A DNA stretch of 64,000 nucleotides from Astropecten irregularis (lineage: Eukaryota; Echinodermata; Asteroidea; Paxillosida; Astropectinidae). How positions within the stretch are numbered: the first letter of the stretch is position 1; each line of letters opens with the position of its first letter. Under the pieces are notes generated by a model. The model saw nothing but the letters and a program-made list of their open reading frames with translations. It had not been told where the DNA came from and ran no database searches. The stretch is from contig OZ020261.1 in assembly GCA_963971285.1 (NCBI GenBank), positions 6,141,983 through 6,205,982 on the forward strand, written 5' to 3'. The position numbers and the translations under genes are program-made. Positions 46,660-59,200 of this stretch are shown in pieces.

Positions 46660-48128
46660 ATTAAAGCCAGTCCAAACACTGAGTAGACTTCTGGTTGTAT
46701 GTGGGAACCTTTGTATCTCCTTAGAGATTCCCTACATGGTGTTACTGCAATGGTATACCAGTCCAAACACTGAGTAGACTTCTGGTTGTATGTGAGAACC
46801 GTTGTATCTCCTTAGAGATTCCCTATGTGGTGTTACTGCAATGGTATACCAGTCCAGACACTGAGTAGACTTCTGGTTGTATGTGGGAACCTTTGTATCT
46901 CCTTAGAGATTCCCTACGTGGTGTTACTGCAATGGTATACCAGTCCAAACATTGACTAGACTTCTGGTTGCATGTGAGAACCGTTGTATCTCCTTAGAGA
47001 TTCCCTATGTGGTGTTACTGCAATGGTATACCAGTCCAAACACTGAGTAGACTTCTGGTTGTATGTGGGAACCAATGTATCTCCTTAGAGATTCCCTACA
47101 TGGTGTTACTGCAATGGTATACCAGTCCACACATTGAGTAGACCTCTGGTTCTATGCAGTGGCGTCGCCAAGGGGGGGCCAGGGGGGGCACGTTGTATGT
47201 GGGAACCTTTGTATCTCCTTAGAGATTCCCTACGTGGTGTTACTGCAATGGTATACCAGTCCAAACATTGACTAGACTTCTGGTTGCATGTGAGAACCGT
47301 TGTATCTCCTTAGAGATTCCCTATGTGGTGTTACTGCAATGGTATACCAGTCCAAACACTGAGTAGACTTCTGGTTGTATGTGGGAACCAATGTATCTCC
47401 TTAGAGATTCCCTACATGGTGTTACTGCAATGGTATACCAGTCCACACATTGAGTAGACCTCTGGTTCTATGCAGTGGCGTCGCCAAGGGGGGGCCAGGG
47501 GGGGCACGTGCCCCCCCCCCCCCCCCCCCCCCCCCCCTGGAAAACCTTGTGCCCCCCCTCGTGCCCCCCCATTTGAAATTTGGGTTGGTGAAAAATATAT
47601 ATATTATATAAAAAGTTTGCCCCCCCCCATAAATTGCTAGTGCCCCCCTTGTGCTCCCCCCCCCCCCCCCCCAGCCCTAAAAGTCTGGTGACGCCACTGG
47701 TTCTATGTGAGAACTGTTGTATCTCCTTAGAGATTCCCTACATGGTGTTACTGCTATGGTATACCAGTCCGAACATTAAGCAGACCTCTGGTTCTATGTG
47801 AGAACCTTTGTATCTCCTTAGAGATTCCCTACATGGTGTTACTGCGATGGTATACCAGTCCAAACATTGAGCAGACCTCTGGTTCTATGTGAGAACCTTT
47901 GTATCTCCTTAGAGATTCCCTACATGGTGTTACTGCAATGGTATACCAGTCCAAACATTGAGTAGACCTCTGGTTCTATGTGAGAACCATTGTATCTCCT
48001 TAGAGATTCCCTACATGGTGTTACTGCAATGGTATACCAGTCCAAACACTGAGTAGACCTCTGGTTCTATGTGAGAACCACTGTATCTCCTTAGAGATTC
48101 CCTACATGGTGTTACTGCAATGGTATAA
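46660..48128. repeat. 91-bp minisatellite (about 13 units), interrupted by a hAT-like MITE
   Basis: Unit contains CCAGTCCAAACACTGAGTAG, TTGTATCTCCTTAGAGATTC and GTGTTACTGCAATGGTATA. A 316-bp block (46877-47192) is repeated identically at 47193-47508 and carries the left 36 bp of a hAT-like element. Confidence 0.95.
47473..47699. mobile_element. hAT-like MITE inside the 91-bp minisatellite
   Basis: Ends CAGTGGCGTCGCCA and GGTGACGCCACTG are inverted repeats. Perfect 8-bp target duplication GTTCTATG at 47465-47472 and 47700-47707. The core is C-runs with GTGCCCCCC words. A 36-bp copy of its left end sits at 47157-47192. Confidence 0.9.
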
Positions 48129-48149
48129 CACACCCAACAACTTTGTACC

Positions 48150-48300
48150 ATCAAACAACCACAAGGGAAACTGATTGGTTAATTTCCGTCATTGAAAAGT
48201 TAACAAAGAAAAATTTACTGAAGCGGGATTCTAACCAGCGACCTCCGGAAGGTCGAAGGTTCGAATCCCACTCCAGTCAACTTTGTATACCAAACGACCT
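48150..48300. repeat. Foldback derivative of the tRNA-type SINE
   Basis: Left half on the minus strand: CAACCACAAGGGAAACTGAT, AACAAAGAAAAATTTACTGA and AGCGGGATTCTAACC. Then CGACCTCCGGAAGGTCG as turn, and an inverted B-box half, GGTTCGAATCCCACTCC. Same architecture as 39010-39170. Confidence 0.65.
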
Positions 48301-48512
48301 TGCAATGACAACCAAATATAAAGGCTATTCAGCTGGTACCCACCAATTATTACGAAATGGATCTGTTATAACAAAGGACTTTAGCTGGTTACAGTAATAT
48401 TGTATGTACCCAATTACAATAATAATAATTAAACTGGTACCCACAACTCTGCTTTAACCAATTATAATTATAAGCTGGTCCCAGGGACTTTGGTGTAAGG
48501 AGAATAGTTGTT

Positions 48513-48639
48513 CAGGGGTCGATTTCACAAAGCCTTGTTATCAATCTTAACTCAAGTTACGAAGGATAACCCACTGCATCATAACTAGTCCTATGATTGA
48601 TAGTATTAGTTAAGATGACTTTGGTGAAATTGATCTCAG
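48513..48639. mobile_element. MITE with CAGGGGTCGATTTCAC ends, copy 2
   Basis: Left CAGGGGTCGATTTCACAAAG, right TTTGGTGAAATTGATCTCAG. Internal inverted motifs as in the copies at 35397 and 55170. Confidence 0.7.
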
Positions 48640-51550
48640 GTAAGATAGTCTGGTAACTTCACATGTTTACATTATTATATCAACGAATCAAGTCAAGTCA
48701 CCGGATGTTTTTCTTCAAGTTACAACTGATTTGTAAATTACTTAAAATGTTTGCCCCCTCCACAAAAATAATCAATAGAATTAAAAAAATCATTTTGATA
48801 ATCAAAAACCATAATTACAACCCTTTGCACCACAAGAAATATTTCATAAGTGAAAACAAAATTCACCATGCAAGCAGCATACAAACATAAAAAATTCAAA
48901 ACAATTTTTTTTTCTCTAAACCGTGATTTATACCAAGAACTCAGTTCAGCAGAAAAAATTGCAAAACTTGTGAAAAATAATCTGTATTTTTCAAGAAAAT
49001 ATAATAATTCTTTTGTTTTTTTTGCGACAATCAATTTTGTTTAAACATGAAGCACACATGTGAATATTAAAGTAATCTTTAAGTAATATGTACAATTTCC
49101 GCTAAAATTTTGACAAGTCTAATGTACCTCCAATATCGGTAAAACCTGTACAGATTTTGATAAATACAACTGCCAGCACATCAAAATAACCTTTTTTGTT
49201 GTTTTTTCTTTTCATAATTATTTTCTGCAGTGTTTTGCTGAACATCTCCAATGTAGTGCATAACACAAAGCCTTCAAAATAAAAACCAATATAAGGAAGA
49301 TTTTAAAAAGACACACAAAAAAAGTGAACGCCAGCGGAACGTTACATAAATTTCACCATATAAACACATCGTGATCACAAAGTAACTTGTGGACATGTAT
49401 CTGTTAAAGGTATCAAATTTCAAACTCACCAATCAGTGAACGGGCAATATTTTTCCTTGTGAACCACAAATTACTGTACCTGACATTTGGAGTTTTTCTC
49501 TTTAATATTGGTCCTTCTCAGGACCAAACACCTTCCGAAAAAGAGTGTAATAATATGGTGTCGCCGCAAGCCTACATGTATAATAGTTCTAGACTTTCAA
49601 CCATGCAAAACGTTAAATCCCAATTTTGGAGTTTTTATTTTGGGAGTAAATTTTGGTAAGGCTCGCTAGTTCAGATGACGGGGCACTAGGTAGCTCGAGT
49701 TCAACACACAACCCAAGCAGTGACTGGAATGATCACAAAGACATTAGACAAGCTGACCATGCACCACAAAATGGCCGCAAAGTCTCCAACAAATCAGAAA
49801 TGTGTGATAAAATCAGTACTGGAATGAGTCGAAAAGACAAGTATCCATACAACACACGACACTTCAGGTGATAGCCTTCCCCATCCCTAGAATCCTAAGA
49901 CAATCCTGGCAGTTGTATGTGAATGACTTTTGTTGCCTTTCCAAACATTACTTTGCAAGCCTTGCTCACGCAGACTATGCAACTGTAACTGTGTTAATTC
50001 CAACCTACCGGTATCTGTACCTTTGACAGAACAACAGTAAGCATTGGCTTGTTTAAAACCTCAAAGTTGTGGATTCCGATATCAAAGTTAAAAACTTTTT
50101 TCCTATCCTTTCATTTCAAAATATTACATTTTGGGAGAATGCAGCCAAGATTTGGTGGGTTGATGACTATATTAACTGAAAACCAAGCAAAAAACAGTAC
50201 TATTTATAGAACAGAATCAACAAAGATGACTTGGTGCATCCACAGAATAACACAAGCTGACGGATTTGAGTATCAACAAGCATTGACTTGGTTATCCACA
50301 TGATATCAATAATATCAACCCATGGATTGAAACATCAACCTCATGATTATATCAACTCGTTGATTAATGTGAAGTTATATCAACTCATAGATTTGTGTAA
50401 AATCATATCAAGTTGATAAGTGCATTATTATCAACTCGTCACAAACACAAAGAATTATATCAAATTGATTTATGTGTACATCAACTTAATTGTATATATC
50501 ATATCAGTGAGCACACATTTTTGTGATATCAACTAAATGATTTGTGTATCCACAAAATACACATCAACTAAATGATTTTGCGAATCAACATAATATGAAC
50601 TCCTTGATTTGTGTATGTTTAAACATCAACTCATTAATATGCATGTCAAGAAAATGGCACATATCAATTTCTTGATCAACGAAATATTAATTTGTAGTGG
50701 ATGAAGAACTGCATGAAAGAAGCTGCATACCTTTAGTGGAGACTTCTGGAGTCATTTCTGTTGACTCCACTCATGTGCTCATGAAGTTGACAAACAAGGA
50801 ATTTCTCAGTTGATTTCACATGCGAAGCAGATGTCAAACTTGTTGATTCTGTATTTTTGCCTTGACAGCTAAGAAGAGCCCCGTGTTTTTTTTTACCTTT
50901 GCTGACAGACCCAGAACTTTAACACTTTGTGACTTGTGGAGCCATTCTCCTGATGGCCTAAATTCACAACTCTCTTACAAACTCAAGAATTATCAGCTTT
51001 CTACCACAGTGCTGCGCTTACCGCGCTACCCCAGAGAACTCTTGACTAAAACCCTGAGCAAAGATTCATTAGATTCATCAACTAAACTGACAATCCATCT
51101 GCATTTAAATTCATCCTGCAATATTTGGGGGAAAATCTCTTAAGAAACTTCTTTGAGCAAGGTAATCCAGATTAAAATCTGCGCAGTAAGTCTTTTTTTT
51201 AGTAGGTGACCAGCCCCCAAAAGTAATACCAATTGGCTGGAGATATTTAAACTCATTCCTTAAGTGAGATACTCTATAAATATGGAAATAACATACATAA
51301 TGAACATAGTGAGAGGGAGACACAACACTTACACAGAGATGTGGAGCTTTGGAATTAACTTCAGACGTTGACAAAGGAAGGTGGCGTCCGCAACCAATCA
51401 TTGGAATCGTTAAGCCTTTGGTATGCTCAGAACACTCAAGAGTCTGCCTAAAATCCCCATGTACCATTCTCCTCTTGATCAGCCTCACGGTAACAATCTT
51501 TGAGATGCGGAAGAGATCATTATTGACGGATTCCTCGTCGTGGCGATGTG
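48640..51550. other. No gene recognised; possibly SIK3 3' UTR on the minus strand
   Basis: Unique-looking AT-rich DNA downstream of the SIK3 stop codon at 51551. A plus-strand frame at 49653-49871 is open but unrecognised. At about 50240-50690 a degenerate roughly 30-bp repeat (TATCAACTCATTGATTTGTG-like) is present. No clear minus-strand AATAAA was seen close to the stop, so the 3' UTR end is unknown. Confidence 0.3.
49510..49540 (+). terminator. Histone-mRNA-like 3' stem-loop (isolated)
   Basis: GGTCCT-TCTC-AGGACC forms a 6-bp stem with a 4-nt loop. It is followed by AAACACC and then GAAAAAGAG, resembling the purine-rich downstream element of replication-dependent histone genes. No histone coding sequence lies upstream, so it is either a relic or coincidental. 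Confidence 0.25.
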
Positions 51551-51781
51551 TTACAAATTCATCGTCGCTAAGATGTCCTGGCAGAGTTCGTTGTACTGTG
51601 ACGAGTCCCCGGCAAGCTGTCTCAACTTCAGGCCATTTAAGGCAAGCCCAGGGACCCGGCAGACTTCCATCTCCATCCGCACACCATTCCGGTGCAGCTG
51701 AAAGAGGTTCTCGATATTCTCATAGATCAGGGAAGGCTGCTTGCAGTCCAGAGTTCTCCTGATCTCGGCCACTATCTCCCC
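51551..51781 (-). other. KA1-like domain coding region of SIK3
   Basis: The final 76 codons read GEIVAEIRRTLD, then RMEMEVCRVPGLALNGLKLR, QLAGDSSQYNELCQDILATM and the C-terminal NL. This parallels the MARK KA1 domain ([31 protein letters not shown], ISGTS, ending in ANELKL), a membrane-phospholipid-binding and autoinhibitory fold. The exon joins the preceding SIK3 exon in phase. Confidence 0.8.
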
Positions 51782-53184
51782 GAGCCCCTTGCAGGTGGTC
51801 ATGCAGAAGGACTTGGCGTGCTTGATCGGCGAGGGCTCAGCGTGCATGTCCGACTCGCTCAGCGTCATGCTGCAGCTCAGGTTCATGCCCTGGGCTATCA
51901 GCGGCGGGATGTGCTGCTGTTGATGTTGCTGATGCTGATGCCCAGAAGCATTGTCCATTTTGGCGATCCCACCGCTGCCACTCATTTCCCTGCTGCCACC
52001 ATCCACGCTGTTATTGTTGGTGGTGTTGAAGAACTGGCTCAGGTCTCCGGAGGGTATGCGTATTGTTCTCCGCAGTAGCTGTGTGGGGACCTGAGCATCA
52101 ACTCCAGGCATGGTGTTTTGTCGTCGGTGAACGTGCACCGGTCGCACCTGGGTGTCTGTCATACCGAAAGCTAAAAAACCTGCAAGAGTATCATTTGGAT
52201 TGATTAGCAAGTGTGATTTTAAGCACTCTAATTAGAACCACTCAACAAATCCTTTTGGTGTGACCTGTGGGACAGGTTAACAACATTGAATGGGAGTTAC
52301 TTTGATATTTTTATGGAAGTCGCCCAACAAGTCCCTAAGAGGTCACTTAAGATGAGGGATCAAACTAAATTAAAGTGAAGAACTGAAAGCATAGGTGTAG
52401 GCTATTAGGAGGAAGACAGATGAAGAAAAAAGTTGTTGGTAGCGACGTTTTGGCTGCTGGTACTGCTAGCCTTCATCAGACAACTGTCTCAATTCTAGGG
52501 TCCGGTATCGGCTAAATTCACTTTTTTGACTTTTTTACAGGTTTATCCGTAACGTTGAAACAACGTTGAGACAAGTCATAGCTACAATAAGGGGGAAACA
52601 GGTTGAAGGTAAAGAGGCAGTACGAAGGAAGAAGCTGAAAGAGTACCTCACAGTATTGACTTTAAGCACCGTAGTTACATATTGGAGGTACGATGAGTCA
52701 GGCACATTACATACCTTGTGTTGTTTCACCCCTGGACGGTTCTGCCTGCATGGAAGAGGAATCTTCCATAGCTTGCAAGAGATCTGTGTCATCAATCTCT
52801 TGATGCTGATTGATCCCTTGCAGATAGTGGAAGGTTCCGGGAGAGACCAGATTGGGAATGGGATAACGCTGATTGGGCAGCACCGTGGACGGTGGCTCTG
52901 CGGTGGAGTTGGAGGGGCTGGTGGTGGGTACGTTGAACTGAGCTGCCTCGTCATGGCTGGGCAGACTCCTAGACTGCTGCTGGTGACCCGATGCTTGCTG
53001 GCCAACAAGGAAAGCCGCAGCACTCTGTTCACCACCAATGTTCGGGTGGTGATGCTGCTTCTGGAACATGTTGGTGTGCTGCTGCTGTTGCTGCTGTTGT
53101 AAAGTGATGGCTGGCAGTCCCTGCTGCAAACTCATGTTATGCTCCACATTCTCAAGTGCCATACGCTGTTGTACCTGCTGTTGT

Positions 53185-53216
<32 letters not shown>

Positions 53217-56200
53217 CTGTTGCTGCTGTTGCATGAAATTCAATTGGCTCTGGAGAACAGCCTGCTGTTGCATCGCCTCCTGATTGCGCAAGGATTGCGC
53301 CGCTTGGAGCATCTGCAATTGCTGCTGTTGTTGCTGTTGCTGTTGCTGCTGCTGATAAGCAAGACTCGACGCCAAGTCACTCGGCTTGACAGCAATCTCC
53401 CCCTGGGAGGACCGAGGTCCCTTGGTTTGGAACAGCTCCGACAATACATTCTCCAAAGAGTCATTACCCTGTCCCCCCAAATTTACCACGTCGACCATAT
53501 CCCCGCCGGCCGATGTCACAATCACGGGCGGCGAGGGGGAGTAGCCTGGCCTGGCGCCACCAAACCAGTTTTCACCCGACTGGGTGAGAGGGCTGGTCCG
53601 TTTAGAAGACAGGCTTCCTCCCAGGGTTCCATGGGTCAACTGTGTGCCCATCTGGGAAGGGCTGCCGTCGAGCTGGAGGTCCATCGTGGGTTTCATGTCG
53701 ATGGGCATCGGGTGGGATTTGTAAGCGGTGGTACTACTGACGGACGGTTCGACGACTTCCTCCGGATGGACGGGGAGAGTGATTGAGGTAGGGGGGCTGG
53801 CACGGCTGTTGGAACTATGATGTTTCATCATCATCGGTGGGCTGTCGGATTGTCTCTGCAGATTTAATCTATGGCAGCAAACACATATCAAATGCCAGTG
53901 AAACATCTTCAAAGACTGCCAATATCAGAATCTGCTACAACTAGTACATACTCATAACTCATAATAACAGGTGCACAAATTCCATCATTTACAGTAACAG
54001 GTGTACCAGATTCTGCAATACTAGGCATGCTCACAGCAAAATTAATAATGACAACCAATGCCAAATATGTGGGTTGAATTGTGCTGGCAGCCAAGGGCGC
54101 CGCCGTCAACTCGATCACGTTGTAGCCGCATCCTTCGCAATTCAGCACCCCAGCTGCTGCGAGTAAGGATGATTAGCCTCCCAAATTATTCTTATTCTTA
54201 CCTCTGTAGATGTTGCTGTATGGCTTGAGTCTGAATATCCGTGGTTGCTTCTGGTCTCACTACCGCTGGTATCATTGGAGGAGGTGTTCCGCTGCCTATG
54301 CCTCCTTGAGCTAACTGGTACTACGAGAGTAAAAGGGACGGAGAGAAACGAGGAACAGTTAAGTTCAAGTTGATCCATTAACACTTCAAATGTGTGACGA
54401 TTTTTGGCTGGATAAACAAAATGACATGAGAAGACCTGAACATTTTTCGTAAGCATTATCTTCTTTCATTTTCCATGAACGAGCTAACCCTATATCAAGC
54501 TGATCTACATTCATGATCAATCCATGATTATAATGATCCATGATCAAATGTATCTACCATCATGATAGTCCATGACTAATGATATTTAGCTGAATCATGA
54601 TAAAGCTTGAAACATGATCAAGCCATTAGAATGATCCATGATCAAATAGATCTATGATCAAGGTGATCTATGATCCGGTAATCAATGATCAAGGTGATCT
54701 ATGATCAAGGTGATCTATGATCAGGTAATCAATGATCAAGGTAATCAATGATCAAGGTGATCTATGATCAAGGTGACCTGATTCATGATTAAGGTGATCT
54801 ACATGTACAAATGAGCCTATCCTTGATCAAGTTATTACATGACAAAAGTTCAATCAAATCTACCATCAAGCTTTATCTACACTCAAGCTTCATAATCCAT
54901 CTGAACCATGATCCAGCTCATATGCATAATCCAGTTAATCCTTAATTATCCTATTAATCTATTGGTCCTGACATGTAGACACTGTGATATAGACCTTTCC
55001 AAACAGGGCTGTAATATTTACCGTCACTTCAGACCTGTAGTCAATTTCAATTTTAAATCGTGAATCAATCTCAAATGCTAGGCAAAGTGTGACACCACAA
55101 AACACATCACTATGGTGATATTGTTAACTCGTCTTAAAGATTATTCTTATATGTTTTGTGTAATGATCCCAGGGGTCGATTTCACCAAACTCATCATAAC
55201 TTACTATCAATCGTAGGACTTATGATGCACTGAAGCCCTACGTGGGATAATGTCCCCTACGATGGGTTATCCTTCATAACTCGAGTTACGATCGATCGCA
55301 GGGCTTTGTGAAATCGACCCCAGGTAGCTTCAATACACGGGTTTACACTTCGAAAAGTGCACATGCGTGATAGTGCCTCGTTTTGAAGTCACGATCAAAA
55401 TCGCCAAAGTGTAAACCCGTGTATTGTCTTCGACAATGGACTGGTTTAGGCTTCGAAAAGTGCGCATGTGTGGAAGTGCCTCGTTTTGAAGTTGCGATCA
55501 AAATCTAAGATGGCCGCCAAGGTGTAAACCCGTGTATTGGTTGTGTACAATAGTAGCACAAGGAGGCTACCTTTGCCTACCTGTCTTGTACAATAGACAC
55601 TGCACCGGTTCAGCCATAACTGAAATGCTACCTTCAATGTGTATGTGTCTAGTTGACTGAATACAATTGGTTGCTTAGAAGTTGGTACATGTATGAGGCT
55701 GTACCAAATTAAGGCCACATCTTGACCATTACAGGCTTGCTTGGATATTGGTCAATACCTTTGTGCAGGATGTCTTTATATTACATAACACATAGTCACA
55801 GATGTAACAATTTCTGTGACAGTCTGAGAAAATGAACCCACATATCATCAATAAGCCCAAGGTCATGTTTTTGACCTCATAAGGACGCTATTATTTCCGA
55901 GTACACATACAGGGCCTTTACGAATTGAGGATTGAGGCTAGGCTTGGGATTTGTTTTGCTACCGCCATTTGGCTTGGGACTGTCTTTCCTACTGTCATTT
56001 GAGGCAACCAAAATGAAATGAATGGATTGGGCTACATGACAAAGCCGAAGAAAGGAGGCTACAGCTTTGCTGTTTATCTCAAGCCCTTCATATCATTTAG
56101 GATGCAAAATGGCAGAGGCAAAATAAATCCGATCCCTTGCCTCAAGCCTCATTTCGAAAAGGTCATTTGACTCAAGATGACTCAAGATGACTTGAACCTT

Positions 56201-59200
56201 AGCTTATTAAAACTTCAAGACAGCCTAACAGCAATCATTGATACAACACAAATAATAAATGTAATATCCATTATTCAGCTAGTCTTCCATAACTATTAAT
56301 TCATAAGGATATACAGAACAAAACCAAACCTATCTGACCCTACAGGAGATCAGAGTTATAGATGAGTTCATCCAAAATGCTATCGCGAATAGAATAAACT
56401 AAAACAGAACAAACAAAAACAGCCAACCCATCAAAAAGAAAAAGGAGCAGCGAATCTGTACAGCCCATTTTTGGCTTATCTTCCAGCAGCCAATCAGCAT
56501 GCTTGTTTCATGCCAGAAGTATGCTTGTACCTTGTTTGGGCTCTTTTGATTGGTTCTTCCTCATTCTCCGTAGTCTAGGTGACCTACGTACAGTCTCACG
56601 ACAACGACCTTTTGCCATTGCCAGGGCTCGGGTTTTGGACCGAGTCATTATTTCCGACTTGTTCTCCTATATTCATTAGATCAAGCTTACATGAATACTC
56701 AAATTGATCATGATTATTCATTAATCAATATGCTTCATAATTATTTCATTTAAAAGCCTATAAATATTCATATATTTATGTAAACAAGCATAATGATACC
56801 CACCTCAAACCACAAATTGACAATTACAACTCTTTTGCCAATTGTTTTTGACAAAACATCTACATACCACATTATCAATAAAACATGAATATTTAGATAA
56901 ATGCAAATGAGAACCACCAATAAATTAGTTGCCCCATCCAACTGTGACACATCAACAGTAAACATGTTAATCTGATACAATGAATATGTAAAACAATGTC
57001 ATTGACATCACATGTAAGTGATCCTTGAATGACACCTGGGCTTATTAGCATAAATTTACATAATGAGATGCAAATGAAGCAGAGAGGCGGAGAGAGGCAG
57101 AAGGAGGCGGACCCGCGAACATGAGGTGATGTGATGATGAAGTTTTCAAGAGAGATTTGCAAAATGAGAGAAAATGTCAATTATTACTCCCCAAACCACC
57201 AATCAATTAGAACCTTGTGGCAATCATACAAAATCATCACATCCAAAGTCAAGTGGACAGCCTATTCAATTACAAGAAGAAGACACAATCGACTTCCACT
57301 TTCACGTCAATTTTTTGCCGAGAATATTTTTTTAGTCACATGTGGTGAACTTGTTTGCCTCCATGGTTCCTGTATTATTGCCTTGTTTTACATTGTCATA
57401 AATGTTCATTGGGGAAAAATCCAAACTCTTAAATGAATATTGTTACTTTTAAGCTCCCCATGTTTTTCCATTGTTTGCAGTGTGTTTTGACCATAAAAGG
57501 AGTTTCTGAACACTTTTCAAAGCATTATGTGTCGTTCTTGTCTTACAATACTAACGTGTGGTGCTATAAAGGTTTTTGTGAAGAAATTTCAGGAAAAGAG
57601 GATTATCAAGTTGACAAATGGTCAAACCGTTCAAATGCTAACCAAAAACTTGAGAAATCAATATGCTCATGCATCATTCATAAGTTTGGTTTGAAAGATT
57701 TTCACAGGCAAAGATTTTCCAGAAAAAAAAAATCATCGGCTCAAACTTCCACAAAAAGCAACGAAATTGATATTTTCATCAATTCAGGAAATAAGAATAA
57801 AAAAACAAAAAACATGCAATTCTCATACAAAATAAAAAAGCTGTTTCCAAACATGCAGATTTGTACAAGATGCAATATCTTTGTATCAGTTTTGAGTGTT
57901 AAATTTGAAATGCGGAAACTGGAAAATAAAGCTGTAGCAAAAATTTCATTTTGATCAAAGTTCAGTCTGCAATATAGTTCAGTCAAAGTTCAGTTATGGC
58001 AGTGAAGTGTTTTGACAGAAATACTTTTAAAATTCTGAATAAAAGTAACGAAATCCTTTTTGTCAAGACTACATGTAAATGGGCCATTAGTTTTTTTATA
58101 TTTTTACAACTGGAGGCGGTTCAGTTGTCAAAGCCAGAAAGAGGACACGAGACTTCCTTTAATTTTCTTTTGGGAACCTTTCCCTAAAAAAAAAAACACC
58201 AAAAAATTCATAAATAAATAAAATGACGTTCATGAGATGATTATTAGTTGCGGATTACCAAATTCTTGTTAATTGTTCCCCAGCGCTTTAGTGCATTGTC
58301 TACCAGGCTTTGATATTCAAAAGTGAGAAGAATTTTGGCCTTTATATTTTTCAAGGCTAAATTCTGTAGACCATGCCACAATTGAGGCCTAGTCAATACT
58401 AGATGACAAAATGGCTGATCAAGGTTGACCTTGGGTACAAGTTTAAAGATCATGGTCAATAGTTTAGGAATTATGGCCATTTGTTTGGACATGAAACAGC
58501 ATTATGGGCCAATATGTATGGCACTGTGGCAAACAGTCAAAGAACCAAGGACAATGATAAGAAGCATATACACCGATCCGACGCCACGACATACCATCCG
58601 CCATGACTGCGGTGTCCCCTCCCTTCTTTTTCAGGGTGTATGTCCCTCTAGGGATGTATATGTATACCCTGTAGTATCGAGTATGGCGTAGCATACAAGT
58701 AAATTCTTTTATTGCCGGACAAAAGGCGGGTGGGGACACCGCAGTAACCCTACCTCCTCGGTCTATTGGTTCACAAATTGCCACTAATGCTCACATTTTT
58801 TTGCACTTATAACTTCAAATAGAACACATGGCATTATAAAGGCCAATAGAAAATATTGGCTCTTAAGGTGTGTAAAATGTACACATGTAAAAGGCCAATC
58901 ACAAAAATTCAAGCGTGGCAAACAATGCAAGCCATTAAAATATGTGCTGCCCTCTTGAGCCCAAAATGAAAAAACCTCCATCTTTATACACAAAACACTG
59001 TATTAGCATTCCCAAAACCTGTTATTTTAAAATGGGTTACATGTAAAACACCAGTGCCACCTGCAGAAATAAATGACAGATCTATGGAAGGTCTAGATTG
59101 GGAAAAACTCAAAACTTCCACCGTACTTACTCCAGTTCTGGTCACTCATGGTAAAGTGTGTGATATTTCATTCATTTTTTGAAAAGAATTCTGAGTAAAT

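Noticed and set aside
46660-48128. CRISPR-like regular repeats
   Set aside because: Tandem 91-bp units without unique spacers, in an animal genome.
51551-53912. CRTC or MARK gene on the minus strand
   Set aside because: Q-rich text and the KA1-like end suggested these at first, but the upstream exons follow SIK3 motif order and all splice phases join into one SIK3 frame.
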